DNA of 64,000 nt from Varroa destructor (Eukaryota; Arthropoda; Arachnida; Mesostigmata; Varroidae), in contig NW_019211457.1 in NCBI RefSeq assembly GCF_002443255.2, positions 28,090,220 to 28,154,219 on the forward strand, written 5' to 3'. Within the stretch, counting starts at the first letter, position 1; each line of letters begins with the position of its first letter. The notes under the pieces are model-generated. The model was not told the DNA's origin and did not search any database. It saw only the letters and a list, made by a program, of their open reading frames with translations. Below, piece after piece: positions 38,201 to 51,702 of the stretch. Both the position numbers and the translations under genes were made by a program.

Positions 38201-41200
38201 TCAAAGGTGTCTCCAAGCTTGATACCACAACTGGAAAGTAGTCCGGCTGGCGGTACTGTGAGAATAATCAGTATTTATTACCATTATTTATTTAAATTTG
38301 CAACAGTATAAAGTTTTGATTTTAATTTCTTTAGCTAAAATATTTAGTTAAAGCAATTTTTGCACCCATAGCATATGCGAGAGGCCACTGGATGAGCTAC
38401 GACACGCAGTAAAATTAAATTTTTCCGGTTTTACGTCGATTCGTTAATACTCACCTCAATGCGATCAATGTCGAGTCTTCGAGTAAACTCGAGTCCGACT
38501 TGGTACAACGCTTCATCAGACCAGTCACCGAACCAGTTGAGCACACATCGATTAAACAATGCAGGTGACGTTGCAGCTCTGTCTTTCAGACCGTTTACTG
38601 AAGGGTTCATCGTGAACACCACGTGCAGATTTCGCATTACTTGGCCTATAATTGAATCCATATCAAATAAACACCAATTCAGAATTTGAAACAAATTATT
38701 GTATGTCCAAATGAGCACCACAAAATAAACTGACTGCAATACATCTTATCCAGTGATTAACCAGACAACATATTTGATTTTAAAAAAACACTGATACTTG
38801 GTGTGGATACCCAATCCGTTTTTTTAATACATGGTTTGCCAGAAACGGTTTGAAACACGTGGACGATTTGCTTACCTGTAAACCATTTGTAGAGCTCTTC
38901 GTTAGAGTCGAGCATAAGTCCTTCCCGTTGAGATCCCTCCTTGCATTGAGTCATTAGGGTCGTGTATTCATCGCCTTCAAATAGACCTGGTACCTCTCCG
39001 TTGGCTAGGAGAGTATTCATCCTTTCGAGGAACGACGAGTCGAGTACGTTCCCCTCATCCAGGATGAACGCAATTTTCTCACCCTTACAACCAGCCCTAC
39101 GCAGCACGTTACGTAGATCTTCATCAAAGTCCGCTGCTGTATAGCGGTTGTGGACCTTAATTTGGAAGACCTTGAGACCGTTCATCCAGGCCACAAAACG
39201 TGACAGTGTCGTTTTTCCTGCACCTGACACCCCAATCAACAACAAGTGGCCTTGTGGCTGACGGAAGATTCGATCAATGCGAAGCACGTGGTCAAGCACC
39301 TCATTAAAGAGAACCAGTTGTACGTCGAGTTCCTCTTCGTAGAACACCTTGAGTCGGGCTCGAACATAGTCGCGCAACTCTTCTCGCTTAATCGGAACGT
39401 AGTCTTTCGACAGCCAATTTGAATAGAGAATAGGCCGACCAAGTGCCTCTTCACGGTGGATGTTTGGAAAATGTCGAAGGGCAACTAAGTCAATGTTCTC
39501 GTCCGTCCATTGGCGTTCTTGATCCTCCACTAGACGGTCCTGGAAGAGCCGCAGACCCTCATGTGCCCACAGTCGTACAAGACCTTCGACCGAGAGCGTC
39601 TCAAGAGGACGCACAGCCTCGCAGATACCCCGAACCCACCGGGTAAGCTCTCGTGGCGAATACACGTAATGTGGCTGCATGTCCTGCGTGAATCGCTCCT
39701 GGGATTTGAGGTAAAATTCGACCATCGCCGACGTGAGTGGCTCTGAGTACGATTTGAGTGCTGGCACCATGCGAAGCATCGCCCGATTGAACGTACCATA
39801 AATCTGCTTTAGCGACGTCTCCCCAGGATAGTCGACGTAGACGATGGGCACATGCCGCAGGAATCGATGCGATAAAGGTTTCCGTCCCGGATCAGTGGGA
39901 GGATTACATGCGCCCACGAACTGGATTCGGTCCAGCTTCACCCACACCTGGTCGACTGTCCTGTAGAATCCACCATGCTCCACCATCTGGCGCAGGAAAG
40001 AAATAACTCGCATTGTGCCGTATTTGTCCTGATCGGGAAGATTGATCTCGTCACAGAAGAGAACAAGCCACTTGCCAATTTGAATTGGACTGAGGATCAT
40101 GCCGTTTGGTGTTTTCTTATACTCGCAGTAGTGATCAAATGTCTTGAGCAACAGCTCGGGGGTAGTGGCTGAGGAAAAATTGAGGCCGACCACCTCCATG
40201 TCGGGCAGACAGCGTAGGGCTGAGAAAAGCGTCATAGTCTTGCCGGAGCCTGGCGGTCCACAGAGTACAAGTGGTTTGTGTTCCGCCAGCCAGGTATATA
40301 GTAGGCTCTCATGACGCACCGTGTCCATGGTGGGAATAACCACATCGGGAGCGGCGACCTTGTGCGTCTCCACCTCAATCTGTGGAACTTTGGCCGCCCA
40401 CGAAGTCCATTCGCACGTTTGAATAGACACCTGTACGAGACAGAAATGGTTTGGTTAATAAGCACAGCAGTAACTGTAGATGTAAACTGCATCCGATTAG
40501 TATAATAATAATTTTGAAAACGATGAGTTGTATAAACGAATGGATGAAACAATCTAACTTTAGAGGGCAATTCAATAGTGATACCGTCATAACAAATGCA
40601 TGTTAAAGGCGAACGAAAAAATAAACAAACCTCAAAGTCGATAATAGCCTGGCTCGTAGGCGGCAGCGGTATCGTTGTTACCGAGCGTAGGTAGTCGCCA
40701 AGATCAGTGCGTGCTTTCAACTTGCCATCTCCACTGAAGCTCCACAACAACCCATAGACAAGGCTTTTTGTCATGTACTTTTCGAGGGCATCCTGCTGCA
40801 TAGGGAAATCGGGATGGCTTGAATTGTATTGAATCACGTTTCTCACGGCCTGATTTAGCATCGAAAAAAGTGAGGACAGAGCACGCAACCTTGTGAAATC
40901 CATGATGTGATCGAGGTGATCTTTGGCGAACTCCATTGCCTTTATCACCAGATCGCTTTCAGCGAAGTGTGGCTGTAGAATGGTTGCAACATCATTTTGC
41001 AGGGTAATTATAGGTGAAGCTGAGTCAGCTTCGTCTTTGTTCTTCGTACGTGCGGTTTTGGTATCCTCATCCTCTTCGAGCGGAATCGCGCGAAGTCGAT
41101 TGAAGTAGTTTTGGAAAATCATCTGAGTTGACAAGACGTCCTCGGAGAACCAAATCATACCTGAAACAGAAATATCGATATTATATTGTCATTAATATAT

Positions 41201-44200
41201 ATACATTGTTGCATGCTTGTTTGAAGTATTGCTAACAGAAATCAATGTTTCTTAACAATTCGAGATGTTCTTATTTCGCTCATTTCTTTCATATTTATAA
41301 AAGTGAACATTTTAATCTCTCTACCTCTGAAAGTGAATCACAATAAACGTGAAATCAACTGACCGCAACGTGAGACGGTAGCGAGTGTAGCGTATTTCAG
41401 GTCCTGTACTTCAAACATAATACGCACGTTAGGTGGTATTGAAAGACGTTCTCCGTTTGGTAGCGTCAACAGTTTGTTATCGTCAAGAACCGAGTTTAGA
41501 TTCTCTACCCATTCTGGATCAACATCGCCGTCAAAAATAATCCACTGTCGCTTGCTAATCTCTCCACGGACGTTGTCAATAATTTTACGTAAAATATGAG
41601 TGAACAAACCGTCTGTCCATTCACGCGTATTCGGATCGAGGACGCCGTACAGTGCCTCTTTTGAAATTGCCTTTGGATCGATGAGATGAGCAACACCTTC
41701 GGTGCCCTCATAGCGCTCAAGCGCTTTGAGGAGCACCTTCCATGCTACCGACTTGCCACTACCTGAAGGGCCTACCATCATTAGGCCATGATTGAGGTTG
41801 GAGATCTGGTAAAGTTGAAGCACTTTTTCCATCCAAGCTCCGCCCATTGCGTCTCCTTCGCCAGACACGAGATACATTTGACGGCACACCTCGTGAATAT
41901 GCCCTTTCAGCTCTGTCATTTCGGCTCCATGGTAGTCGACGCCAGGAAACACGTCGCTCATGAGTGATTTCAGCAATGGTATATCTTCGGCTACAAGTTT
42001 AGGCTCCATAGTTTCGCACACAGACTGTATGAGGATTTCTTGCTCTGGAAGTTTTTCAGCAATTTTGCTCTCTTCTACTTCCTCACCGGAGCTCTTTTTG
42101 GCATCCTTGATACGTTGGATCCGGTCGCGTTTAATGTTGCCTGCGCTTACTAGCACACTCTTAAGAGCACGAAGCCCGAAATCGTAATGGCTTTGATTTG
42201 ATAATTGTTCATCGCAGAGCTTGAAAAAGGGCACAATTTTGCTGGCCAGCTTCTCGGCTGAACGGAAACCTTGTGAGAAGAGCATCACCTGTGCAATTAA
42301 CTGTCGATCAGGCTTCGTCATCGCAAGTGAACGGAATAGCTTCTTTAGATTGTCAGGAAGATTCGAACGACCCGCATAGCCAGGATTCATAGTAATGAAG
42401 ATTGCCATGTCCGTCGATACCTTTACTTGCTTGCCAAGAAGCTCCACCTGATGGGTGTCTCGGCAGTCGGGGCTGTTTAGGCGGCTACGCAACGTCTCTT
42501 GAATCATTTGGATCTGCTGTGAAACAGCCGACAACATTCGTTCCTCAAGTCGGTTGAACTCATCGAAACATCCCCACGCACCGACCTGACATAGACCAAC
42601 AAAGATGCGGCCCATTGCCTGGAAGTCGAAAGTTTCGTCACAGTTAAATACGAGGACGAAACGACCTAATTGATTGCCAAGAGCTTTAACTGACTCGGTT
42701 TTTCCAGTACCGGCTGGACCGAACGGAGACCCGCCCAAGCGAGATTCCAGCGCCTGCGTCATTGTCAAATAACAACGATCTGTAAGCGGAGTCTGGACAA
42801 GTTTCTCCTGTACGCCTAGGTATTCGAAACCGTAGTTAAACTTAGCATTAGCCATATTAATGGAAAGTTGCTCCAACACATTGCTCTGTTTCGGATCGAA
42901 ATAGAAACGCATCTGTGAAAGCCATTGGAAGTCCTTCGGAGAATCGACGCCGCTCTTGATCATCCGACGTGTCACATCCCTCTTGTGTACAAACTCGGTT
43001 ATTAAATGTTCGAGCTTTTTACGACGGAGTGGTGGTTGTTCCTGGAGAACAGAATCGGCTAAAACACCTAATGTTCGCTGAACGCTGTCTAGCACTTTCT
43101 GAAGTGGCGCCAAATTTCGATTGCCATTATTCTGTATGGCTTGTAGCGCCTGCTCGACGTCTTCGGACCAAGAAATCTGAGCAGCAAGACCGACGATTTG
43201 AGCTTGGTAGTCATCGCACCAGCACATGAATGCCGCCTGATCAATATTACCCTCTCTGAATGGAGCAATGGTTGCTACAGCCTTGGCCAACATTTTCGCA
43301 AGTGTGAACCTCATTTCTTGTTCAACCTGGAAAAAGAACACAGATAAATGTTGCTGATGCGTCCAGTGACTCGAATAACGTATCAGTACATGCTAGGTGT
43401 CTCAGGTACGGATGTGGTAGCTTAACCTACTCGCTGTGCCAACGTTATTAATAAAGTAAGCTTTGAATTGAATTACATTAGTTCCGGCATCCTTACCATG
43501 GTGAGCCATTCGTTAATCTTCGGATGCTCAGCGATGGAGACCGGCGTTACGAAGCGTACTTCCTCGGCTTCTTTAGACGATAGACCGAGAACCACTGTGT
43601 TGTCCTCATTCAGAATAATTGAGGACACTCCAGCGAACATCTTTTTGAAATGCTTCTGCAATCTAGGAATGTTCTTCGAATTGCCAATGATTTCAAGCAG
43701 GTCTTCGTCTCCGACAAAATAAAATCGTGGAAATGAAGACCTTTCACGTTCAAGATACTCTCCGAGAGCTTTTTGGATTTTGCCCAAGAGATCCGCCAGC
43801 CGTTCCAGTGAGCGCTGCACGCCCTGAATATTGAGCACGTCCATCACAAGTGGAGATTTGGATACCTGAAAACGGCATTTAGTTTGGAAAATTTTGCTGA
43901 GATTTTGGTAGGAACACCATTTAAACGGAAAGCTGCGACACACATTGGGTAATAAAAATTTATTTGCACCAGTAGTTACGAAAACAAGACGACTGATTAT
44001 CAATGGGAAGGATTCATCTAAGACTTAACTGTTTATCTTTTTGTGATTTTCATTGTACTGCATAAGAAAACGGTTTAAAAAGAATATTAGAAATGTTACC
44101 GAGTATGATTAAAACCTTACCTTCTTCATGAGCGTTAGGAACTCGCTGGAGATGCTCTGGAATCGCGAAGTCTCCATAGGCAATAAAGTTTGAATATCAG

Positions 44201-47200
44201 CACTGCCACTGAAGATGCCTTCCAGGTAAACCCATCGTCGTTGGACATCAATCCATACGTCGAAGATTGCATTAATTCGGTTTAATTTTTCTTCCCATGA
44301 TAAGGCCTCTTCTTCAAACTCCTTGTAGTAAGGTGACAGCTTCATTGCAGCCACTGAGTTAATGTGCTCCTTAACCTTGTTGAACAGGTCATCCCAGCCA
44401 CGTATTAATTTGCACTTGTTTTGATAAGTGATCAGATCTAACTCGTAGGTCTGCCACGCCTCACGAACCTGCTTGAGAAACTCCTCAAGGGCCATTTCTC
44501 CCTGGGCAACAAGAATTACATCTCGGATAATACCTTCATTTGCCTGAAGATCAATATCCCACACCTGTCCCAGCGTCAGCTCCGAAAGCACCCAGTTCAC
44601 CTTGAGCTGCCTCATTAGCGTCTTCCAGTGACGTTCCTTCAATGCGTCGCTCTTTAGTTCCACAACCAACATATTGACTTTTGTGTAAGCCTGAATCGTG
44701 CGCTTAACATAATCGTACGAGGCATATTGCCGTAGGCGAGCTGGTAGCTCTTTGAGCTGGTTGAGCAGGCCATCTAAAGCTTGACGAAGCTTTCTAGCAT
44801 GCACAGACAGCCACGGCTGCTCCTTCATTTGGTCGATCTGTTCCCAAATCTTAGCAAGTTCGCCCCAGACGCCTTTGAGGTCACGCAGTTCTTCGAATGC
44901 AACTTGTACGCGTTCGTCACTTCCGGTTTGCAACTCAAGCTCAAGCGCCTCCTTGGCTTTATGCAGGTTGTCACGGTCCTCGCGAAGCCGGCCGAGCTTA
45001 CTCTCGAAAAGTGCAAGCTGTTGCATAGCATCCTGTGGCTTCAGTGACCCTTGAACGGGTTTGCAGCGGTCCCACTCTGATAGACACTCGTTGGTACGTG
45101 CCTCAACGGCCTTGTCCTCCTGAACAACTTTCATCTGCAGCGATGCTACCTGCGTCGAAATGGCTGCATCCTTTCGACGAATCATCTCATTGAACGCACC
45201 CCACTCGCCTTCTACATTGTCAACGTGAAGCCAGTTATTGGGGAATTGAAAACGCTGTCTCTCTAGAATACGTTGACCCTCTTTGTACAGCTCGACTTGC
45301 TTCTCCCACGGCTTCATCTTTCGCTTGAGGCTCTGAACGTACGTGATAAACTGAACAGCATCCGAAGTCGACGCTGTATCGATGGACTGCTGTTCGAGCT
45401 CGTTACGCGATTTTGAAATAGTCGTATGAAAGGAGAGCATCTCATTACCGAGCAGAGTACCAAAACGGCCCAAGACTTCCTTATGCCATGAATCGTATTT
45501 CAGACTCACTTTGCTCTGTACCTTCGCATAGTCAACAGTTATGGGTCCGATGTCTTTTCGCGTCTCCGAAGTATCAAAAGTTGAACGCGACTTGCGGATT
45601 TCTACAAGGGTGTTCATCCAAAGGCCAATGTCTTCCCCCAGCCGATGATACAGCTGTTCTGGCTGAAGATCCCATAGTGACTGGTACCGTAACCATTCGT
45701 CAACATAGTCGCGCATCTGTTTCACAGTCGCCTCGATTGCTAGATAGGCAGACTCCATAACAACGGCACCGTCAGGTATTTTCGTGAAGATATTCTTGTA
45801 CGTTGTAGCCGACTGAGGCACCTGCTCGAGCCCGACCTGGTATCGGCTAGATTGAATGCGGTTCTGGCCAAGTACAATGTTCTCCCAGATGAAAAATTGC
45901 TCCAATAGCTTACAACGGCTCTCCTCAATTGAGGGTGATACGTACATGATCTGATTAAGAATACGGATTTCGTGCATCAGCGTCTGGATTTTGGGCTCAC
46001 CTCCCAGCTTGCACGTTCCCGGGAAGTCTGGAGCAGTCTCTATCGTCGGGGTGCTATCCCGAAGCGCGTCTTGCTCGACGTTGTCGTCTTCTTTCTTGCC
46101 TTCCAAGGCCTCTGTCCAGGCTTTGATTCCTTCGCCGAGCCGTTTAGCCAAGCGACCTTCGACCTCCTCGTCTAGCCGACTAACCCACAAGGCCAGATTG
46201 GAATATTGTTTCAACGAGAGGTCATCCACACTCTTCTGAATTTTTGCTAGGATATCCGCAAAATTTTGCTGACTGTACGGGCTAGTCTCCAGCGCTTTCA
46301 CTTCAGCATCTACACATTCATCAACGACGAGCAAGTCGTCCACCTTTTCTTGAAACATGAAAATAATTTCAGCCAGCTTTTGTACGTATGGATCCAGTTT
46401 GTATGACTCCCAGATAAGTGAGGCACCCTCCATGATCAAATTCTGGACGTCCTTCTTAAGTCCAGCAATTAGAAGGCTGATGTTTGGTCGTTCCTCGATT
46501 TTTTCACATGTCTTTTCATAAGTGCGCATACTCTCAATCAAAGAAATGGCAAACGGATACAGCTGGTTAGCCTGATGCGCTTTGTTTACGATAGCTAACG
46601 GTACGCGAAAACCCATCGCTTTGAGATTTCTGGTTTCTTTGGCAAGAGTTATCACTTCAGTGGAAAAGCGCACCCGAATTCGTTGTATAGTCCTCGTACG
46701 GGTTCTCTGTGAGTCTACGGAAAAAATTCGACCAGCCACTCCAAGCTGATGGTCTTGTACATTACGAACCCACTCATCAAAGATGCCTTGTGTGTTGAGC
46801 TTTAAACGAAAGCTTTCTGCATCACCTTTAAGTTTCTGACCTTCAACATGATTCTCCCAACCTTTGCCGAGAACGTCTTCGACTCGCTTCATGTAAACCG
46901 AAAGCTGTCGATCAATCTGTTTTGCCCAGATGATTGACCCAGATACGGGTGGTAAATCTCTCCCTTTTGACATGCGACACGCCTTCGAAATAGGATACTG
47001 AACTTTAAACTTGGAATGTAGGGCTTCAATATCATCTTTTACCCTTTGAATCAGCTGCGTCTGGTACTCACGAATTGCACCGCGGATGTGAGGCCGTACA
47101 AATAGGGCGTTAAACCGCGAGAAGATACGGAACATTTCATTGGCGTTCTTGGCTGTGCCAAGCTGATCTCTTAGCTTCGCTGTGATTCGGGTTTCTACAC

Positions 47201-50200
47201 GATCAATGCGTTCCTCATACCGCTTGCACGCGGCATCCCAGGCCTCACTGCCCTCTTTACTAATGTCCAGGCCGTCGACCTCCTTCACGTTCTCATAGGC
47301 CAGATTCACTTCCTCGATAGCATTCACATCAGAAGCTAGTTCCAGGGAATCGAGCTGGGTCGTCAATTGAGTGATTGGAGCAGTTGTCTCCGCTATCGGA
47401 GCTGCCTGAGGACGCAGCACTCGAATGATCACCGACCGGAGCTGTTCGTGTTGTCGGCGGAATTTGCGCATCTGCTCCATACGGGATTGTAGCAACTTAT
47501 GGGCAGGGCATAATCTCCACACCATTTTATATGTTTCGTCGCGCTTCTTTTTGACGAGATCCCGAAGTAGCCCATTAAGCTTCTCGTATTCTTCGTCCCA
47601 GGCGTTAAAGACTTCGAAACAGGCGGTCATCACCTTCTCAAACTCGTCAGCAGGAATATGCATCAGCCGACGTGTACCCAAGACCTTGAGTAGCTGGTTC
47701 ATCAGATCTCTTGAGATAGCTTCAACAAGTTTTAGGGCACGCTGAATCGGATACTTGGTGTTGCGGATTTTGCGCAAATGAGTGAAAATGCTTTGAAGAG
47801 CCATTTTTATTTTGTCCAGCTCCGTTGCCGATAGCAGATCATTAAGAGGAAAATCCTTCATAAGAGGATTGTAATCGTTTACGGTGGCTAATGCCTGCTT
47901 AAGACCAGTGTCGGTGTCGAACGATACTGTAGCATGAAAACGTTTCCCTTTCTTTAGAATGTCAAGTGTCAGAGCGACCTCATGCAACTCCCGCTTTTCT
48001 TGGATACGAAGCAATGCTCGTTCAAGGTTAAGCCAAAATGATATCTCTTGAAGGGCTGTGCCGGACGACGGGTCTCTGTCTAACTTGGTCACTTTTTGAA
48101 TCTCACGTATCCAACGATTAACACCCGTCTGCAGTTGATTTAGGAAAGTCGAATCTTCCACCTGTATTAAACACACCAAACGAGACTACTGTAAGTATGG
48201 CAATAACCGTTATCTAATTGCAGAATGCTAGACATCATCAATTGATCATGTCGTCAATTAAAAACCAAAAACCTTTACAAAGAGTTGGTAGGTAATTATA
48301 ACTGGTTCACAATACCAATTGTACTGTTTCTGTTGAAATGCGAATGAAATGTTGAAATTTTGCTGTGCAAAACTTGCCTTGTCGCCAAAATCATTAACAT
48401 TAGCTTTTCGACCTTCTTCCTCAAGGTACTTCTTGACGACCTGAGCCACTGTCGGATGCACTACGAGCGAGATCTCAGGGATATCAATGTTTTGTTGCAA
48501 ATGCAACAATCCCATTTCGAGCTCAGCGATCTTCTTCTCTACGTTGGGGGCCATCTTATCGCCATCTCTGTCATATAGCCAATAAATCACAACCAGCAAA
48601 CACATTTACAATCTAATTTTGTAGTAAGGCAATCTTTTCAAAAAAAGGATAGATCATATATATTGGTGACAATCTAAAAATAATTTTGCTTGTTTTTGTT
48701 AAATGACTGATGCTTGTCTAGGGCCAAAAACAACATTTACAGAACGATCAAAGTTTTTACAGATTCAGCTGTGCCTGAAATGCAGTTTTCCAACTTTCTC
48801 AACGTATACGTGATACATATCGTTGTTTGGGCATTTTGTCACAGTATAACTAAATACTAAGGTACTTTGTGGTCAAATAAAATCATTTACAGATATTTCA
48901 GAAAACTAACATTTGAGTCAGTATTATATATTGCGATATGTAATCTGCTGATATTGCGAAAGACGGGACTCTGTACTGAGAGCACGCGTTGACGACAGGA
49001 TTACACATTCAATGAACAATTTTCGAACCTTTCAACGCGGCCCGTTTGTCTCACGTAACTCTTGAAATACGGAGCTACGGCACCGGCAATATAGCTGTGT
49101 AAAGTCTCGTACGGCGACGCATCAGATAGGTTCATCACCCGAACCTGGAAGGCGATCTTCTTATCTGCCTCAATCACAAGACCTTTTTTAATCATCACCA
49201 GAGAGTTCACCTGTTGAAGAAAATGGTTTTTAGATGCATCGATAAAATATATTTATAAAATACTGTTTGCGAAAATGATATTCTATGCAAGTCTAACCAT
49301 CCGAAAGCTAAGGGCATCTAGTCTAGAGGTACATTTAATGTTGTTTTATGTAATCCTTATATCTGCGGTTCATCGAAACCGATCTTGCTTCGTTACCTTC
49401 GGGTTGGAGAAGTGAACTTCATCTGAGATAACGTAGATTACGTCTTCGTAGGAAGGCATACCCACGTCCGAGGCTGGTTGATCCAACTCCTCATCTGTAA
49501 TATATCGCGAATAAACAATCAACATCAGTGAAAACCAGGTTTAAACTGAAAATATACCTGAAATACACCGAAAAATAAAACGCTTAACGTATCAAATAAT
49601 TTAAGTATTCTAATTTTTATTATCCTATATAAGTTAAATGTTGCTGAACATTGAAAGGAATGCATAGAGAACATCGAAAACATAGCGGGGCCTTTCAAAT
49701 TTCGCATATAAACACTTGTTAGTAATGTTAATTCTATGTTTTGCAACAGAACAATACTCGACCTAGGTTTAGTAACGTGCTGAAACAGCAATAAATGAAA
49801 ATACCGTAGAAATACCAACAAACAGAGTTCTTTGTCCAATCACGGTTATTCAACAGGTGGGTGGGTCAAAACATACTAAATTTGATAGAAAAATCAATTT
49901 TAGTCTGATTTGTTTTTCTTAACTAGCAGTTTTTGAGATTCAACCATTCTCATGAAAATCCCAACGGGTAGTTCATCAATACCAAAAATAAGGTTCGAAA
50001 AGCTCAAACTGTGCACATTCAATTTTAAAACAAAAGGTACACACTATAACTAACTATAACTTGCAACGCTGTATATATTTTACCTAAATTATCAATCGGC
50101 GGAAAATGGCAAGTCAACTGGGTAAAAACAGCGAGCGTGTCGTAAAAGTCAAAGCATATATTTGCACCACCATTGTACACCAAACACTTCCAAACGTTAT

Positions 50201-51702
50201 ATTAGTATCCCATAACTTGTTCACCTTAGTGTGTTAGAATTTAAGTTGAATTCAATTAGCATTTTACGATAGATAGATTATATGGTTAATTGATTGAGAC
50301 GGAATCCCACAAAATATATTGGCTACTTACATACTGAAAATTATTTTCTGTGGCATCAAACAGATTACAATATTACTGATTTATTACAGTAGATACCTTT
50401 AGCAGACGTCTATCGGATATAAAATATACTGTTTTTAATTCATTGCCCGACATTGACCTATCCATCGCTTGAAGAAGTCTCTCTGTCGGTTTTGGTGATT
50501 GTATTCACTGGTGTGGTGTTGCCGTGATTAGACATGCCTTGAAGTCTGGTAGAAGGTTGCCTTAGAATGTCGCATGCTGGAGCGGCATGTACTTCCCGGT
50601 CCAGAGTGAACCAAATAATGTGCACATGTTGGAGTCCAGTTAAAAGTGCTTTGGTATCTAAGATTATGAGAAATTGTAATAAATATGCATACAGATTCCG
50701 TTCGTGTTTCTCCAACAAACGAGAATAACTATATTTCTATGACGATGCTGCGGGTCGGACATGTTGTATAAAGTTTAGCGGCATTTGCCCTGGCTATAGC
50801 TAAATAATGACCGTGCCATGCGAATTATTCTTAGACATACTGATTAACCCAATCGCCTGAGTACTGTTTGCTGTAAAAGTATCTGTACAAAGGGCATCTA
50901 TGACCACAAAGCATCCCCTGTACTTCGTCACAACGCACATGTCCACTACTCTGGATGGGTAACGCCTATCAGAATACCTTCTAAACCTCGCCCCAAGCGG
51001 AAGGAGCAGCAATTACATACGTACTTGTTAATAGAGCGAACATACTTAAATCTCGGCAGACACCGTTTCGTCGTAAATCGGATACGCTATACCATCTGCA
51101 CAAAGAAAGACGAATGGGAAATTGAGCCTCACATTCGCGACAAATGTATATACAAATAAGAAATGTTTTTACTACCCAATGATTCACCGTCGAATGTCAA
51201 ATGAAAACTATCACAGAGGTAAAGTGAATTGTTAGGGAAGTGGACTTAGACGGGGTAGCGACATGTGTATTTTGTTAATCCAATACATAAAAAAGGGGCG
51301 TGCCATATGTGGCACGAGCTTGAAAATTTAAGATCAGTTTTACCTATTTTTACCTATAATCTGCGGGATCCGGTTTTAACAGGTGAGATCATTACGCAGT
51401 TTCACCTTTAAACTTATATTGATCTATCACAGCGGGTTTGCTGTCATCGTACTGTCAACGGAATCATCCTCACCTTTAGTGCTGGAACTCTGCACGAGCA
51501 GCGAGCGAATCTGAGGATCGGCGATAAACTTCTGAATCGAATCTAAATTATTTCTGTCGCTTAGCGCAAGATCTAAGGCACCTCCGGATTCGGTATCGAA
51601 CATTGCCGTCACCACCTTTTTGATGTACTTTGCCACATCCTGGCTAGCCGCCAGGGACACTTCGGGCGGAGGACTTGTCTCCGCGCCCCCTTCGGAGGCC
51701 AT
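32232..51702 (-). CDS. Dhc64C: Cytoplasmic dynein 1 heavy chain, complete
   Basis: Sixteen exons read 51474-51702, 49397-49494, 49029-49210, 48378-48567, 44121-48161, 43497-43865, 41364-43326, 40631-41160, 38876-40430, 38455-38645, 37730-38255, 37398-37593, 35997-37262, 33407-35619, 32883-33138 and 32232-32403. They sum to 13977 nt, 4658 aa (human DYNC1H1 is 4646). The start is [13 protein letters not shown]. The tail spans about residues 1-1700. P-loops are GPAGTGKT (AAA1, 1906-1913), GPSGSGKS (AAA2, 2222-2229), GPPGSGKT (AAA3, 2592-2599) and GVSGAGKT (AAA4, 2934-2941). All four are intact, as are Walker B sites such as CFDEFN and FCDEIN. The coiled-coil stalk and microtubule-binding region ([17 protein letters not shown]) are in exons 11-13. 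The C-terminal barrel has [16 protein letters not shown]. This is the minus-end-directed microtubule motor. Exon 4 uses a GC donor. It is divergent from the RECQ1 gene, 3.2 kb away. Confidence 0.97.
48162..48377 (-). other. GC-AG intron of the dynein heavy chain gene
   Basis: The exon 4 end reads GACAAG followed by gcaagt, and the next exon begins after tacag. The exon join FGDK-VEDSTF matches the family exactly, and no GT donor keeps the frame there. The donor otherwise matches the consensus, as expected for GC-AG introns. Confidence 0.85.

Noticed and set aside
32484..51702. Axonemal or IFT dynein heavy chain instead of cytoplasmic dynein 1
   Set aside because: The whole length, N-terminal tail, four intact P-loops and sequence such as [20 protein letters not shown] match cytoplasmic dynein 1 throughout, end to end.
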